DNA of 64,000 nt from NCBI RefSeq assembly GCF_001976145.1, contig NZ_MOXD01000008.1, forward strand, positions 1 to 64,000. Direction: 5' to 3'. This stretch comes from Serratia oryzae (lineage in GTDB: Bacteria > Pseudomonadota > Gammaproteobacteria > Enterobacterales > Enterobacteriaceae). The stretch's first letter is position 1; each line of letters begins with the position of its first letter. The position numbers and the translations under genes were made by a program. Shown here one piece after another: positions 16,612-27,036 of this stretch. The notes beneath the pieces were generated by a model. The model was given only the letters and a program-made list of their open reading frames with translations. It ran no database searches and had not been told where the DNA came from.

Positions 16612-16639
16612 ATTATACCTTCCCGCTTCTCGCACGCAA
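16612..16639 (-). promoter_or_regulatory. leuX promoter
   Basis: On the minus strand a perfect TATAAT -10 (16612-16617) lies 16 bases from TTGCGT (16634-16639). The discriminator after the -10 is GC-rich (GCCCACG), as in stable RNA promoters under stringent control. Confidence 0.75.
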
Positions 16640-17069
16640 CACTTATCAAGCATTCAATGAGTTGAATGTTGAAAAAAACGTCACCCGGTGGCTTTCTCTG
16701 CACTCTCTGCTTATTTATCACCCCCATTTTGCTTGTACGTTCACCAACCGAAAGAATGCCGTGGGTAACAACAATGCCGTTGCCAAACGCTGAAGGCCGG
16801 CAATCATCCTCACCGCGCAACCGGCGCGGCATGACGCCTTGCTGTTACACATCACATTATTCATCACAGCTTTATGTGACCCGAGGAAGTGCCAGATAAC
16901 CATTTAACATATTGAATATAAACTTTTTTATTAAAAACCCCGCCCTAAGCTTCTGTGATAGCCATCGTTTATTTGTTAAACAAAATGATTAAACATTAAC
17001 TTCCATAACAAAAAATAACAGCCATTGCGCAGCAACATCGCTCCAGCCCGCCGCTGCCGAGGAGAGAAC
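16640..17069. other. Gene-free region between leuX and the den locus
   Basis: No credible gene is seen. The right end is AT-rich and holds a perfect palindrome TTTGTT-A-AACAAA (16972-16984) ahead of the DeoR-family gene, a plausible autoregulatory operator. The segment 16680-16900 shows nothing recognisable. Confidence 0.45.
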
Positions 17070-17837
17070 ATGATCCCATCGGAACGTCGCGATTTTATCT
17101 ATCGCCATGTACATGAATATCAGTTGGTCACCATTGTGGCGCTGGCAGAGCTGATGAGCGTTTCACACATGACTGTTCGGCGCGATATTCATCAACTGGA
17201 AGAAGAAGGCAAAGTGATCAGCGTCAGCGGTGGTGTGCGCCTTAGCGACGCGCTGCGTCAGGAGCTGGCTTATAAAGAAAAAGCCCAGCTTCATCACCGC
17301 CAGAAACGGGCCATCGGCAAGTATGCCGCCGCAATGGTGGAAGATGGCCAGGTCGTTTATCTGGATGCCGGCACCACCAGCTTCGAGATCGCCCGCCATT
17401 TGGCGGAACGCTTCAATCTGACCGTCGTCACCAATGACTTTTCCATTATCCAGCACCTGATGAATCGCCCGCAGCTCAACCTGTTTCATACCGGCGGGCG
17501 TGTTGATCAACGCAATTTTTCCTGTGCAGGCAGCAGCGCCGCGATGCTGCTGCGCACCCTGAATATCGATATCGCCTTTATCAGCACCAGTTCCTGGGAT
17601 CTGGAGCATGGTCTTTCTACACCCCATGAAGAAAAAGTCCTGGTGAAACAGGCACTGCTGGACGTGGCTCGGCGCAAAGTGCTGGTCTCCGACAGCAGTA
17701 AATATGGCAAGTACGGCATGTTCCGCGTCTGCCCCTTAACGGCGCTCGACGACATCGTCTGCGATGCCGCGCTGCCGCCGGATGCACTGCAACAGCTTAA
17801 AGAACGCGGTTTGCGGCTGCACAACATCAACCTCTGA
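17070..17837 (+). CDS. DeoR-family transcriptional regulator of the den-type locus
   Basis: A 255-residue protein: N-terminal DeoR HTH (SERRDFIYRHVHEYQLVTIVALAEL... SVSHMTVRRDIHQLEEEG) and a C-terminal DeoRC sugar-phosphate sensor domain with YLDAGTTSFEIA and VTNDFSI. I chose ATG 17070 because GAGGAGAG lies just upstream. It is followed after 35 bases by denD and then a GntP permease, so it most likely represses this operon and responds to a phosphorylated sugar acid. The 13-base palindrome at 16972-16984 is a candidate operator. Confidence 0.92.
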   Translation: MIPSERRDFIYRHVHEYQLVTIVALAELMSVSHMTVRRDIHQLEEEGKVISVSGGVRLSDALRQELAYKEKAQLHHRQKRAIGKYAAAMVEDGQVVYLDAGTTSFEIARHLAERFNLTVVTNDFSIIQHLMNRPQLNLFHTGGRVDQRNFSCAGSSAAMLLRTLNIDIAFISTSSWDLEHGLSTPHEEKVLVKQALLDVARRKVLVSDSSKYGKYGMFRVCPLTALDDIVCDAALPPDALQQLKERGLRLHNINL

Positions 17838-17872
17838 TAACAACAACCTCCCTATAGGGAAAGGACAACACC

Positions 17873-18835
17873 ATGAAGGTCATCATTACCGGTGGAGCAG
17901 GTTTTCTGGGTCAGCGTTTAGCTACCGCATTACTGCGGGAGAATGTGCTGCCCTTCCGTGAATTGATTCTGGCAGATATCCAGCGGCCCAACGCGCCAGT
18001 GGACGATCCGCGCGTGCGCTGCCTGGCGCTGGATCTGACGCAGCCCGGTGCCGCCAGCCAGCTTATTGATAAGCACTGCAGCGTGCTGTTCCACCTGGCC
18101 GCCATCGTCAGCAGCCATGCAGAAAGCGATTTCGATCTCGGTATGCAGGTCAACTTCGACGCCACTCGCCAGCTATTAGAAGCCGCGCGGCATCATGCTC
18201 CGGCAATGAAGTTTATCTTCACCAGTTCGCTGGCGGTGTTTGGCGGCCAGCTCCCGCCGATGGTCAGCGATGATTGCGCTGTACTGCCGCAATCCTCCTA
18301 CGGCACGCAAAAGGCCCTGTGTGAACTGCTGATCAACGACTACTCACGTAAAGGGTTTGTTGACGGGCGAGTATTGCGCCTGCCGACCATCAGCGTGCGC
18401 CCCGGCAAGCCAAATAAAGCGGCCTCGTCGTTTGCCAGCGGCATCATCCGTGAACCGCTTCATGGCGAATCGTCGATTTGCCCGGTTTCCCCCGATCTGG
18501 CCCTGTGGTTATCAAGCCCCGGTACCGTGATCGATAACTTTATTCATGCCGCTCAGCTTTCTGCCGCGCAGTTCGGTACCTCTCGTACCGTTAACCTGCC
18601 CGGCATCAGCGTCACCGTTCAACAGATGTTGCACGCGCTGGGCGCGGTGGCCGGTGAGCAGGCCCGTGCGCGGGTGAGTTTTGTGCCGGATGCCACTATC
18701 AATCGGATCGTCGCCAGTTGGCCGGGTCACTTCGACGTTCGCCGTGCGCTGGCGTTAGGGTTCTCTGTCGATGAAGACTTCCAGCAGATCATCAGCGCTT
18801 TTATGCGCGATGACATGTTGCAGGCGGGGAGCTGA
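17873..18835 (+). CDS. denD: D-erythronate dehydrogenase (NAD-dependent epimerase/dehydratase family)
   Basis: A 320-residue extended short-chain dehydrogenase. The N-terminal Rossmann motif is TGGAGFLG, the substrate region has FTSSLAVFGG, and the catalytic pair lies in SSYGTQKALCE (Y-x3-K). The SLAVFGG and RLPTISVRPGKPNKAASSFASGI segments are characteristic of DenD, which oxidises D-erythronate to 2-keto-D-erythronate. The gene sits between a DeoR regulator and a GntP permease, two bases before the latter. The usual partners of the erythronate route (isomerase OtnI, kinase DenK, decarboxylase OtnC) are not in the window, so the pathway must be completed elsewhere or the enzyme serves another route. 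Confidence 0.85.
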   Translation: MKVIITGGAGFLGQRLATALLRENVLPFRELILADIQRPNAPVDDPRVRCLALDLTQPGAASQLIDKHCSVLFHLAAIVSSHAESDFDLGMQVNFDATRQLLEAARHHAPAMKFIFTSSLAVFGGQLPPMVSDDCAVLPQSSYGTQKALCELLINDYSRKGFVDGRVLRLPTISVRPGKPNKAASSFASGIIREPLHGESSICPVSPDLALWLSSPGTVIDNFIHAAQLSAAQFGTSRTVNLPGISVTVQQMLHALGAVAGEQARARVSFVPDATINRIVASWPGHFDVRRALALGFSVDEDFQQIISAFMRDDMLQAGS

Positions 18836-18837
18836 TT

Positions 18838-20223
18838 ATGGCGCTTTATACCCCCATCATCGGCCTGGCAGTGGCCGTATTCGTGCTGGTTTTTCTGGTG
18901 CTGTGCACCCGGGTTCACGCACTGATTGCCATGCTGATAGCCGCCTCGATCGCCGGTATTTCCGGCGGGCTGACGGCAGTACAGACGGTCGATACCATCA
19001 GCAAAGGGTTCGGCAGCACGCTCGGCAGCATCGGGATTGTTATCGGCTTAGGCGTGATGATGGGCCGCGTGCTGGAAGTCTCTGGCGCAGCGGAACAGAT
19101 CGCCTACAGCTTCATTAAATGGCTGGGTAAAAGGCGCGAAGAATGGGCTTTGGCGATTACCGGCTATATCGTCAGCATCCCGATTTTTGTCGATTCTGCC
19201 TTCGTCATTCTTTATCCGCTGGTAAAGGCGCTGGCCAAAAAAGGCCAACGCAATCTGCTGACGTTGGGGGTGGCGCTGGCGGGCGGGCTGATCCTTACCC
19301 ACCACGCCGTGCCCCCGACTCCTGGCCCATTAGGGGTAGCAGCAATCTTCGGGGTTGATATTGGTGCCATGATGATGGCAGGCCTGGTCTTAGCCATTCC
19401 TTGCGTGATCGGCGTGGTTATCTATGCCCGTTGGCTTGGCAGCCGCTACCCGGATTTCGAACCGGAAAACCGGGATGACGCGCCAGAGGATCGGCACGCC
19501 GCCCACCAGCGTTATCTGGCTGAAAAAGAAGCGAAGGCACTGCCTAGCCTAACGTTATCACTGCTGCCGATCGTCGCCCCCATCGTGCTGATCTTTATCA
19601 ACGCGGTGAACAATATGCTGGCAAAAGCCGAGGATATGGTCTGGCTGAGCGAGAGCCTCTGGGGGCAGGCGTTCGCCTTTCTGGGTTCGCCGATTATCGC
19701 ATTGACAATCAGCGTGTTGCTGGCGGTCTACACCCTGATGCCCAAGGTCGATAAGCACGACACGCTGGAACGGCTAGAGGAAGGGTTGCAGACCGCAGGG
19801 ATCATCCTGCTGGTCACCGGTGCGGGCGGCGCACTCGGGGCGGTGTTGCGCGAAAGCGGCACTGGAACCTTGTTGGCTCAGCATGTCGCCAACCTGCCGC
19901 TGACGCCGGTACTGATTCCCTTTTTCATCGCAACGCTTGTCAGGCTGATACAAGGTTCAGGTACGGTAGCCATGATCACCGCCGCATCTATTTCTGCCCC
20001 AATCGTCAGCCAGTTGCCCGGAGTGAATATGCTCGCTGCCGCGCAGGCGGCAACCATGGGCGCGCTGTTTTTCAGCTACTTTAATGACAGCATGTTCTGG
20101 GTGGTGAACCGTATGATGGGGATCAAAGACGTCAAGCTACAGATGATGGTCTGGTCGGTGCCCACCACCATCGCCTGGGCGATCAGCCTATGCGGTATCC
20201 TGATCCTGGATTGGTGGCTGTAA
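18838..20223 (+). CDS. GntP-family sugar acid/proton symporter
   Basis: A 461-residue integral membrane protein with about twelve hydrophobic segments. It contains the GntP signature region around residues 90-160 (FVDSAFVILYPLVKALAKK, then LTHHAVPPTPGPLG) and the C-terminal RLIQGSGTVAMITA and SYFNDSMFWVVNR motifs. GntP carriers import gluconate and related aldonates; those beside DeoR and DenD-type genes (YgbN-like) take up four-carbon sugar acids. It follows denD with a two-base gap (TGATTATG), so it is translationally linked and is the last gene of the operon. Confidence 0.93.
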   Translation: MALYTPIIGLAVAVFVLVFLVLCTRVHALIAMLIAASIAGISGGLTAVQTVDTISKGFGSTLGSIGIVIGLGVMMGRVLEVSGAAEQIAYSFIKWLGKRREEWALAITGYIVSIPIFVDSAFVILYPLVKALAKKGQRNLLTLGVALAGGLILTHHAVPPTPGPLGVAAIFGVDIGAMMMAGLVLAIPCVIGVVIYARWLGSRYPDFEPENRDDAPEDRHAAHQRYLAEKEAKALPSLTLSLLPIVAPIVLIFINAVNNMLAKAEDMVWLSESLWGQAFAFLGSPIIALTISVLLAVYTLMPKVDKHDTLERLEEGLQTAGIILLVTGAGGALGAVLRESGTGTLLAQHVANLPLTPVLIPFFIATLVRLIQGSGTVAMITAASISAPIVSQLPGVNMLAAAQAATMGALFFSYFNDSMFWVVNRMMGIKDVKLQMMVWSVPTTIAWAISLCGILILDWWL

Positions 20224-20330
20224 CTGCCACTCGCCGGGCGCTATTACTCACGTCCGGCATTCCCTGCTCTGAGTAAATATTTATATCAATTAGTCGTTGC
20301 AATCGCGCATATTGCAGGAGCAATATCTCA

Positions 20331-20350
20331 TTCTGGAACGTTGTTTCATT
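20331..20350. promoter_or_regulatory. Possible KdgR operator
   Basis: TTCTGGAACGTTGTTTCATT keeps the full right half (TTGTTTCATT) and part of the left half of the KdgR consensus. It lies just upstream of the polygalacturonase ribosome site, where a pectin-catabolism repressor would act. Confidence 0.5.
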
Positions 20351-20368
20351 ATGAGGGAAGATATAAAA

Positions 20369-22285
20369 ATGAATATTAAGTCATTATTTTTTATAGTTAC
20401 TTTTCTTGTTACCCTGACGGGGTGCGATAACTCGGAGAGTGCTACCGCTTCAGCAACCAATCCCGCCCCACCAACCGAACCCATTAGCCCCGTTAACCCT
20501 ATTGATCCTGCTGTACCGGTTGAGCCGGTCACTCCCGTAGACCCTTCAGAGCCTGTCGCCCCCGTTGATCCTGTTGAACCCGTCGCGCCTGTTGACCCCG
20601 TTGAACCCGTGACACCGGCAGATCGCAGTGGCAGTTGGCCCGCCGCAGCGCTTAACGATCCCGAGCTGGTCGGCAAAGAGCCGGTCATACCCACGGTCTG
20701 TCAAACGCTCCCGGCCGAGTTGACGCAGAACGCTAAAGGGCTGTTGGATGACGCTATCGACGCCGATCCCGATAACTCGCAGCCCGATGCCAGCCGTATT
20801 CAGGCAGCCATCAACGCCTGCAGCAGCGGCGCCGTTAAGCTGATTGCCGGCAGCAATGGGGAAAATGCGTTCCTGAGCGGCCCACTGACGCTAAAAAGTG
20901 GCGTGACGCTGTGGGTGGATCAGGGTGTTACCCTGTTTGCCTCACGCAGCCCGGCAGATTATCAGATTGCCGATAAAAATAACTGCGGTGAAACCGCCAG
21001 CTCCGATAATGGCTGTAACGCACTGATTACCGCCACCGACGCGGTGAACAGTGGCGTAGTTGGCGAAGGGATTATCGATGGGCGCGGCGGTGCAGTCATC
21101 ACCACGGGGAAATATGCCAATACCCTCACCTGGTGGGACGTTGGCGCACTCACCAAGACGGTTTCAGGTGCCAACCAGAACAACCCGCGCTTGATTCAGG
21201 TCACCAACAAGAACTCCGCCAAACCGACCAGCAAAAACTTCACTCTGTACAAGATCACGTTGCAAAATGCGCCCAAATTCCACTTTGTCCCTAGTGGGGT
21301 GAATGGGGTCACCGTTTGGGGTGTGAAGGTGTTAACCCCGTCACTGGCCTATACGGTGCCGGGTTATGACTGCCCGGAAGGCACCACACCGACAACGTCG
21401 GGCTCCCCCAACTATACCCGGGCCAGCACTTGCTTTACCCCGGATACCACCAAAAACACCGATGCGATCGATCCTGGTCAATCACAAAACGTGTTGATCG
21501 CCTATAACCATATCAGCACGGGTGATGATGGTGTTGCCATCAAGTCCCACAACAGCAGCGCCTGCGTTGCGCCAATTGCTGATAAGTATCTGGGGCTGTT
21601 GCCGATTTACACCGTCAGCAACGTTAAGATCCTGCATAACCGGCTCTATTTTACCCACGGGATGTCGATCGGCAGCGAAACCGACTGTGCGATCAAAGAT
21701 GTGGAAATCCGCGATCTGACGATCGACGGTCATGATGCTGCCTTTGCCGTGGGCGTGCGTATCAAAACGGATATGAGCGTCGGGGGAGAGGTGAAAAACG
21801 TCAGCTATGATGGCGTATGCATCCGCCGCGCCCAGGAAGCGCTGACTATCGATACCTATTACAGCAGCAAAACCGGCCAGGCTTACCCGGATATTCACGA
21901 TATCACCATCAAGAATTACCACTATGTGGATACAGCGAATTCCATTTATAACGGCGACAACGTTCGGGTGACCTTGCGAGGCTTCAGTTCCGATGGGCAA
22001 GACCTGCCGCTGAAGAATATCGTGCTCAATAACACGGTGTTTGACAGCGCACCGCAGTTAGCCAATAAAGCCTTGGGGAAAATACCAGCATCGCCGTCTT
22101 ATGCCCAGATCACCATGGGGCCAGGCCCGGTATCCTTTGCCAGCCTGCTGCTGGCCGCAGTGGAAAACGGTGCACCGGAGTTTGAGGTGCTGGATAACCG
22201 TGATGCACCAGCAGAAAGTGCAGAAGCGCCCTATGATTGCAGCCAGGCATTTGCGCTATTCCCTTCCGCCGCATCCGCCCTTTAA
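20369..22285 (+). CDS. Lipoprotein polygalacturonase, glycoside hydrolase family 28
   Basis: A 638-residue protein. The start at 20369 follows GAGGGAAG and gives a lipoprotein signal ending LTG-C19. Residues about 33-85 form a proline-rich linker of repeated PVDPVEPV units. The catalytic beta-helix has the GH28 signatures N363-T-D365, G-D386-D387, T-H430-G and R464-I-K466, so all expected active-site residues are present. It should hydrolyse polygalacturonate (pectin). The +2 residue is Asp followed by Asn, which in E. coli favours retention at the inner membrane, unusual for an enzyme acting on plant polymer. A periplasmic role on imported oligogalacturonides is one reading. A KdgR-like site precedes it. 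Confidence 0.9.
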   Translation: MNIKSLFFIVTFLVTLTGCDNSESATASATNPAPPTEPISPVNPIDPAVPVEPVTPVDPSEPVAPVDPVEPVAPVDPVEPVTPADRSGSWPAAALNDPELVGKEPVIPTVCQTLPAELTQNAKGLLDDAIDADPDNSQPDASRIQAAINACSSGAVKLIAGSNGENAFLSGPLTLKSGVTLWVDQGVTLFASRSPADYQIADKNNCGETASSDNGCNALITATDAVNSGVVGEGIIDGRGGAVITTGKYANTLTWWDVGALTKTVSGANQNNPRLIQVTNKNSAKPTSKNFTLYKITLQNAPKFHFVPSGVNGVTVWGVKVLTPSLAYTVPGYDCPEGTTPTTSGSPNYTRASTCFTPDTTKNTDAIDPGQSQNVLIAYNHISTGDDGVAIKSHNSSACVAPIADKYLGLLPIYTVSNVKILHNRLYFTHGMSIGSETDCAIKDVEIRDLTIDGHDAAFAVGVRIKTDMSVGGEVKNVSYDGVCIRRAQEALTIDTYYSSKTGQAYPDIHDITIKNYHYVDTANSIYNGDNVRVTLRGFSSDGQDLPLKNIVLNNTVFDSAPQLANKALGKIPASPSYAQITMGPGPVSFASLLLAAVENGAPEFEVLDNRDAPAESAEAPYDCSQAFALFPSAASAL

Positions 22286-22340
22286 ACGCTCAACGAGTGG
22301 GGAGCTTTCCCCCACTCTGTTCATTTATCTCTCTGTGATA

Positions 22341-22380
22341 GAAATAAAAAATGCCAGTCAGTGACTTAACTGACTGGCAT
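22341..22380 (-). terminator. Terminator of lptFG, possibly bidirectional
   Basis: ATGCCAGTCAGT (22351-22362) and its exact complement (22369-22380) form a 12-bp stem with a six-base loop. On the minus strand it is followed by TTTTTATTTC, so it ends the lptFG transcript. Confidence 0.85.
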
Positions 22381-22412
22381 TGCTCGCTCTTCACCAAGCG
22401 ATATGGATAGGG

Positions 22413-23483
22413 CTATCTGCGCTTCAGCAGCATATATATGCTAAGCAGCAGGAACAGCAGGCTCGGCAACAGCGCCCCCAATATCGGCGGCATACTGTAG
22501 ACCAGGCTCAGCGGCCCAAAGATCTGATCCAGCACGTAGAACAGGAAACCAAAGCTGATACCGGTCACCACACGGAGCCCCATCGGCACGCTGCGCAACG
22601 GGCCGAAGATAAACGACAGCGCCATCAGCATCATCACCGCCACGGAGAGCGGCGAGAAGATTTTGCTCCACATATTCAACTGATAACGGTTGGCCTCCTG
22701 GCCGCTCTGCTTCAGGTATCTCACATAGTTGTGCAACCCGCTGATCGAAAGCGATTCCGGATCTAACGCCACCACCCCCAGCTTGTCCGGCGTCAGGTTG
22801 GTTTTCCAGACGCCGGCCAGCGTCTGGGTGCCCGTCACCTGCTTAGGGTTGGTCAGATCGGACGTATCCACCTGTGAAAGTTTCCACTCACCGTCTTCAA
22901 AGTTGGCACTGGCGGCATAGCGAACTTTCTCCAGCCTGCGCTGATCGTTAAAGTGATAGATATTCACCCCAGACAGCTCTGTGTCACCAGAAACGCGCTC
23001 GATGTAGATGAAATCATTGCCGTCTTTCGCCCATAAGCCGCTTTTGGTAGACAGCAGCGAACCACCGTACATCTGCTGCGCACGATAGTTACGCGCCATC
23101 TGCTCACCCTGCGGTGCCACCCACTCGCCAATCGCCATGGTCAGCAACACCAGCGGAATGGCGGTTTTCATCACCGAACCGGCGATCTGTAAGCGGGTGA
23201 AGCCTGCGGCCTGCATCACCACCAGTTCGCTGCGCGTGGCCAGCGTCCCTAAGCCCAGCAGAGCCCCCAGCAACGCCGCCATCGGAAAAAAAAGCTCAAT
23301 ATCTGTCGGTACGCTGAGCAGAGTAAATACCCCCGCCCCCAGCGCCGTGTAGTCGCCCTGGCCCACCTTACGCAACTGCTCAACGAACTTGATGATGCCG
23401 GAAAGCGATACCAGCATGAACAGCGTCATCATGATGGTATTGAAAATCGTTTTACCGATATAACGGTCTAATACACCAAACAT
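22413..23483 (-). CDS. lptG: LPS export ABC permease LptG
   Basis: A 356-residue inner-membrane protein starting MFGVLDRYIGKTIF. It has three hydrophobic segments in the N-terminal third, a periplasmic beta-jellyroll region (about residues 130-260) and three C-terminal membrane segments, the LptF/LptG layout. With LptF and the ATPase LptB it extracts LPS from the inner membrane and passes it to LptC. The start codon overlaps the lptF stop by one base (TGATG). Length equals the E. coli protein within a few residues. Essential core gene. Confidence 0.97.
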   Translation of the reverse strand: MFGVLDRYIGKTIFNTIMMTLFMLVSLSGIIKFVEQLRKVGQGDYTALGAGVFTLLSVPTDIELFFPMAALLGALLGLGTLATRSELVVMQAAGFTRLQIAGSVMKTAIPLVLLTMAIGEWVAPQGEQMARNYRAQQMYGGSLLSTKSGLWAKDGNDFIYIERVSGDTELSGVNIYHFNDQRRLEKVRYAASANFEDGEWKLSQVDTSDLTNPKQVTGTQTLAGVWKTNLTPDKLGVVALDPESLSISGLHNYVRYLKQSGQEANRYQLNMWSKIFSPLSVAVMMLMALSFIFGPLRSVPMGLRVVTGISFGFLFYVLDQIFGPLSLVYSMPPILGALLPSLLFLLLSIYMLLKRR

Positions 23484-24577
23484 CAGGCCGCTCCTTTCAG
23501 GCGTTCACGCAGTCTGCGCGCAGGGACGGTGTCCCACAAATTCAGCACCAGCGCCATCAACAGGTAGGCCACGTTCACCCCCCACATCCACAGCATTGGA
23601 TCCAGTTTGCCTTTACCGCCGTTGGAACGCAGCGATGTCTGCACCAGGAAGAAGATAAGATAGAGCAAGATGGCTGGCAGCATGCTGAGCACCCGGCCCT
23701 GACGAGGGTTCACCACGCTCAACGGCACCACCAGCAGCGCCATCAGTATCACAGAAACCACCAGCGTCAGGCGCCAATGGAACTCGGCGTTGGCATCCGG
23801 ATCGGATGACTCCCACAGCGTACGCATCGACAACTGCTCGGTCTGGGTGTTATCCAGCGTGACCGAACGGTGGCCGATCACCGCCTTGTAATCATTGAAA
23901 TCCGTAATCCGGAAATCACGCAGCAGGGCGGTGCCCTCAAAACGGGTGCCTTTGTCCAACGTCACTACCTGTGAACCATCGCGGTTCTGGTTGATCACAC
24001 CATGCTCTGCCACCACCACCGAAGGCCGCTTGTTACCGCTCGGGCGCAACTGCGCCAGGAACACATCATCGAAAGTGTTCCCTTTCACATTACCGACAAA
24101 CAGCACGGCGTTACCGTCCTGCGAAGGCCGGAACTGCCCTTCCGCCAGCCCGGCAATGCTGGGGTTGGCTTTGGCTTCCGCAATCACGCCATCCTGTTGG
24201 CTAGAGGCCCATGGCCCCAACCAGAACACGTTCACCGCCGCCAGAACAGAAGTGAAAAGCGCTAACACCATAGCGGCAATGATCAGGGTCCGTTTTCCCA
24301 GGCCGCAAGCATGCATCACGGTGATTTCGCTTTCGGTATACAACCGCCCAAGCGTCATCAAAATGCCAAGAAACAGGCTTAAAGGCAGGATCAGTTGCAC
24401 CATCTTTGGTACACCTAATGCAAGCAGGGATAATACTAAGTTTGTCGGGATATTACCGTTGACCGCATCGCCTAACACCCTGACCAGATTCTGACAAAAA
24501 AAGATCAGGAGCAGGATAAACAGGATGGCAATTTGGCTCTTCAGCGTTTCCCGTACCAGATATCTAATGATGATCAC
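23483..24577 (-). CDS. lptF: LPS export ABC permease LptF
   Basis: A 364-residue partner permease of LptG. I chose the GTG start at 24577, giving MIIIRYLVRETLKSQ, because it matches the E. coli N terminus. The open frame continues 29 codons upstream without homology. Recognisable segments are ESEITVMHACGL (coupling helix), FEGTALLRDFRI in the periplasmic domain, and VVNPRQGRVLSMLPA near the C terminus. The gene is divergent from pepA across 282 bases, which should contain both promoters. It is co-transcribed and translationally coupled with lptG. Confidence 0.97.
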   Translation of the reverse strand: MIIIRYLVRETLKSQIAILFILLLIFFCQNLVRVLGDAVNGNIPTNLVLSLLALGVPKMVQLILPLSLFLGILMTLGRLYTESEITVMHACGLGKRTLIIAAMVLALFTSVLAAVNVFWLGPWASSQQDGVIAEAKANPSIAGLAEGQFRPSQDGNAVLFVGNVKGNTFDDVFLAQLRPSGNKRPSVVVAEHGVINQNRDGSQVVTLDKGTRFEGTALLRDFRITDFNDYKAVIGHRSVTLDNTQTEQLSMRTLWESSDPDANAEFHWRLTLVVSVILMALLVVPLSVVNPRQGRVLSMLPAILLYLIFFLVQTSLRSNGGKGKLDPMLWMWGVNVAYLLMALVLNLWDTVPARRLRERLKGAA

Positions 24578-24856
24578 GCTTATTACGCCTGTGAAAACTT
24601 GTCTTTTTGCAGGAAAATCGCTAGTTTCATCGCTAATCCGCCATTTTTTATCATCATGTGGCAACCTTTCACAGCTAAAATAGTATTAATACATCAAGCC
24701 GTTTGGGTGCCCTGTAGGAACAGCCCTATAGTCGCCAAAACAGAACATTTACGCAGTTCAGGTTAACATCATCAGTTAACTCAATGACGGCAGCACGTTA
24801 CGAAGTGGTTCATTCTAGCCGTAGCTACCGCCGTTGTCTTTAAGATTCAGGAGTAG

Positions 24857-26371
<1,515 letters not shown>

Positions 26372-26400
26372 ATCCGCGCGGTAAATCAGGTATAATTACC

Positions 26401-26433
26401 AAGGGCACAGCTTGCTGTGCCCTTGCATTTTTT
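26401..26433 (+). terminator. pepA terminator
   Basis: AAGGGCACAG-CTTG-CTGTGCCCTT is a perfect 10-bp stem followed by GCATTTTTT. Confidence 0.9.
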
Positions 26434-26447
26434 ACAGGCACCCGGCT

Positions 26448-26574
26448 TATACCCAATAGCTTTCAAGTTGCAGCAAGGCGGCAACCGAAGGAATCCCCAG
26501 GAGCTTACATCAGTAAGTGACTGGGGTGAGGGAGGGCAGCCAACACAGCTGCGGCTTGAAAGATGAAGGGTATA
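26448..26574. repeat. ERIC element reaching the holC start codon
   Basis: A full-length 127-bp ERIC/IRU with terminal TATACCC/GGGTATA and the diagnostic core GAATCCCCAGGAGCTTAC...AAGTGACTGGGGTGAG. Its right end supplies GAAGGG just before holC, and its last base is the A of the holC ATG. Confidence 0.93.
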
Positions 26575-27023
26575 TGAAACAGGCAACGTTCTACCTCCTT
26601 GAACACCCAGACCCCGCTGGTGCGCTCAGCGCACACGAGGCGCTGGCCTGCGCCGTTGCCGCCAAACGCTGGCGTGCTGGCCAGCGGGTACTGATCGCCT
26701 GTGAAAGCCAGGAGCAGGCCCAGCGGCTGGACGAAGCGCTGTGGCAGCGCGAGCCGCACCACTTTGTGCCGCATAACCTCGCGGGCGAAGGGCCGAACTA
26801 CGGCGCGCCGGTCGAGCTGTGCTGGCCCGGTAAACGCGGCAATGCCCCGCGCGATCTGCTGATCGCCTTGCTGCCGCAGTTTGCAGATTTTGCTACTGCT
26901 TTCCATGAAGTGGTAGACTTCGTTCCTTACGAAGACACCTTGAAACAGTTGGCGCGCGAACGTTACAAAGCCTATCGCAGCGTCGGCTTCCATTTGACCA
27001 CGGCCACGCCGCCAACTTACTGA
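26574..27023 (+). CDS. holC: DNA polymerase III chi subunit
   Basis: A 149-residue protein starting [10 protein letters not shown], matching HolC family length (147 in E. coli). Chi binds psi (HolD) in the clamp loader and SSB through its C-terminal region, linking the replisome to SSB-coated DNA; it also binds the accessory helicase YoaA. The ribosome-binding region (GAAGGG, three bases from the ATG) is supplied by the ERIC element, so holC lost its ancestral leader. The gene lies 13 bases upstream of valS, as in other enterobacteria. Confidence 0.96.
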   Translation: MKQATFYLLEHPDPAGALSAHEALACAVAAKRWRAGQRVLIACESQEQAQRLDEALWQREPHHFVPHNLAGEGPNYGAPVELCWPGKRGNAPRDLLIALLPQFADFATAFHEVVDFVPYEDTLKQLARERYKAYRSVGFHLTTATPPTY

Positions 27024-27036
27024 ACAACGAAGCACA

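Noticed and set aside
16551-16832. Frame overlapping leuX
   Set aside because: Runs through the tRNA gene and its promoter; chance open frame.
20290-20694. Minus-strand frame encoding a collagen-like [10 protein letters not shown] repeat protein
   Set aside because: It is the antisense of the proline-rich linker of the GH28 lipoprotein. It has no ribosome site, and the sense frame has a signal peptide and family motifs.
23483-24664. Longer LptF with 29 extra N-terminal residues
   Set aside because: The extra part has no LptF similarity and would run into the pepA divergent promoter region. GTG 24577 matches the family start.
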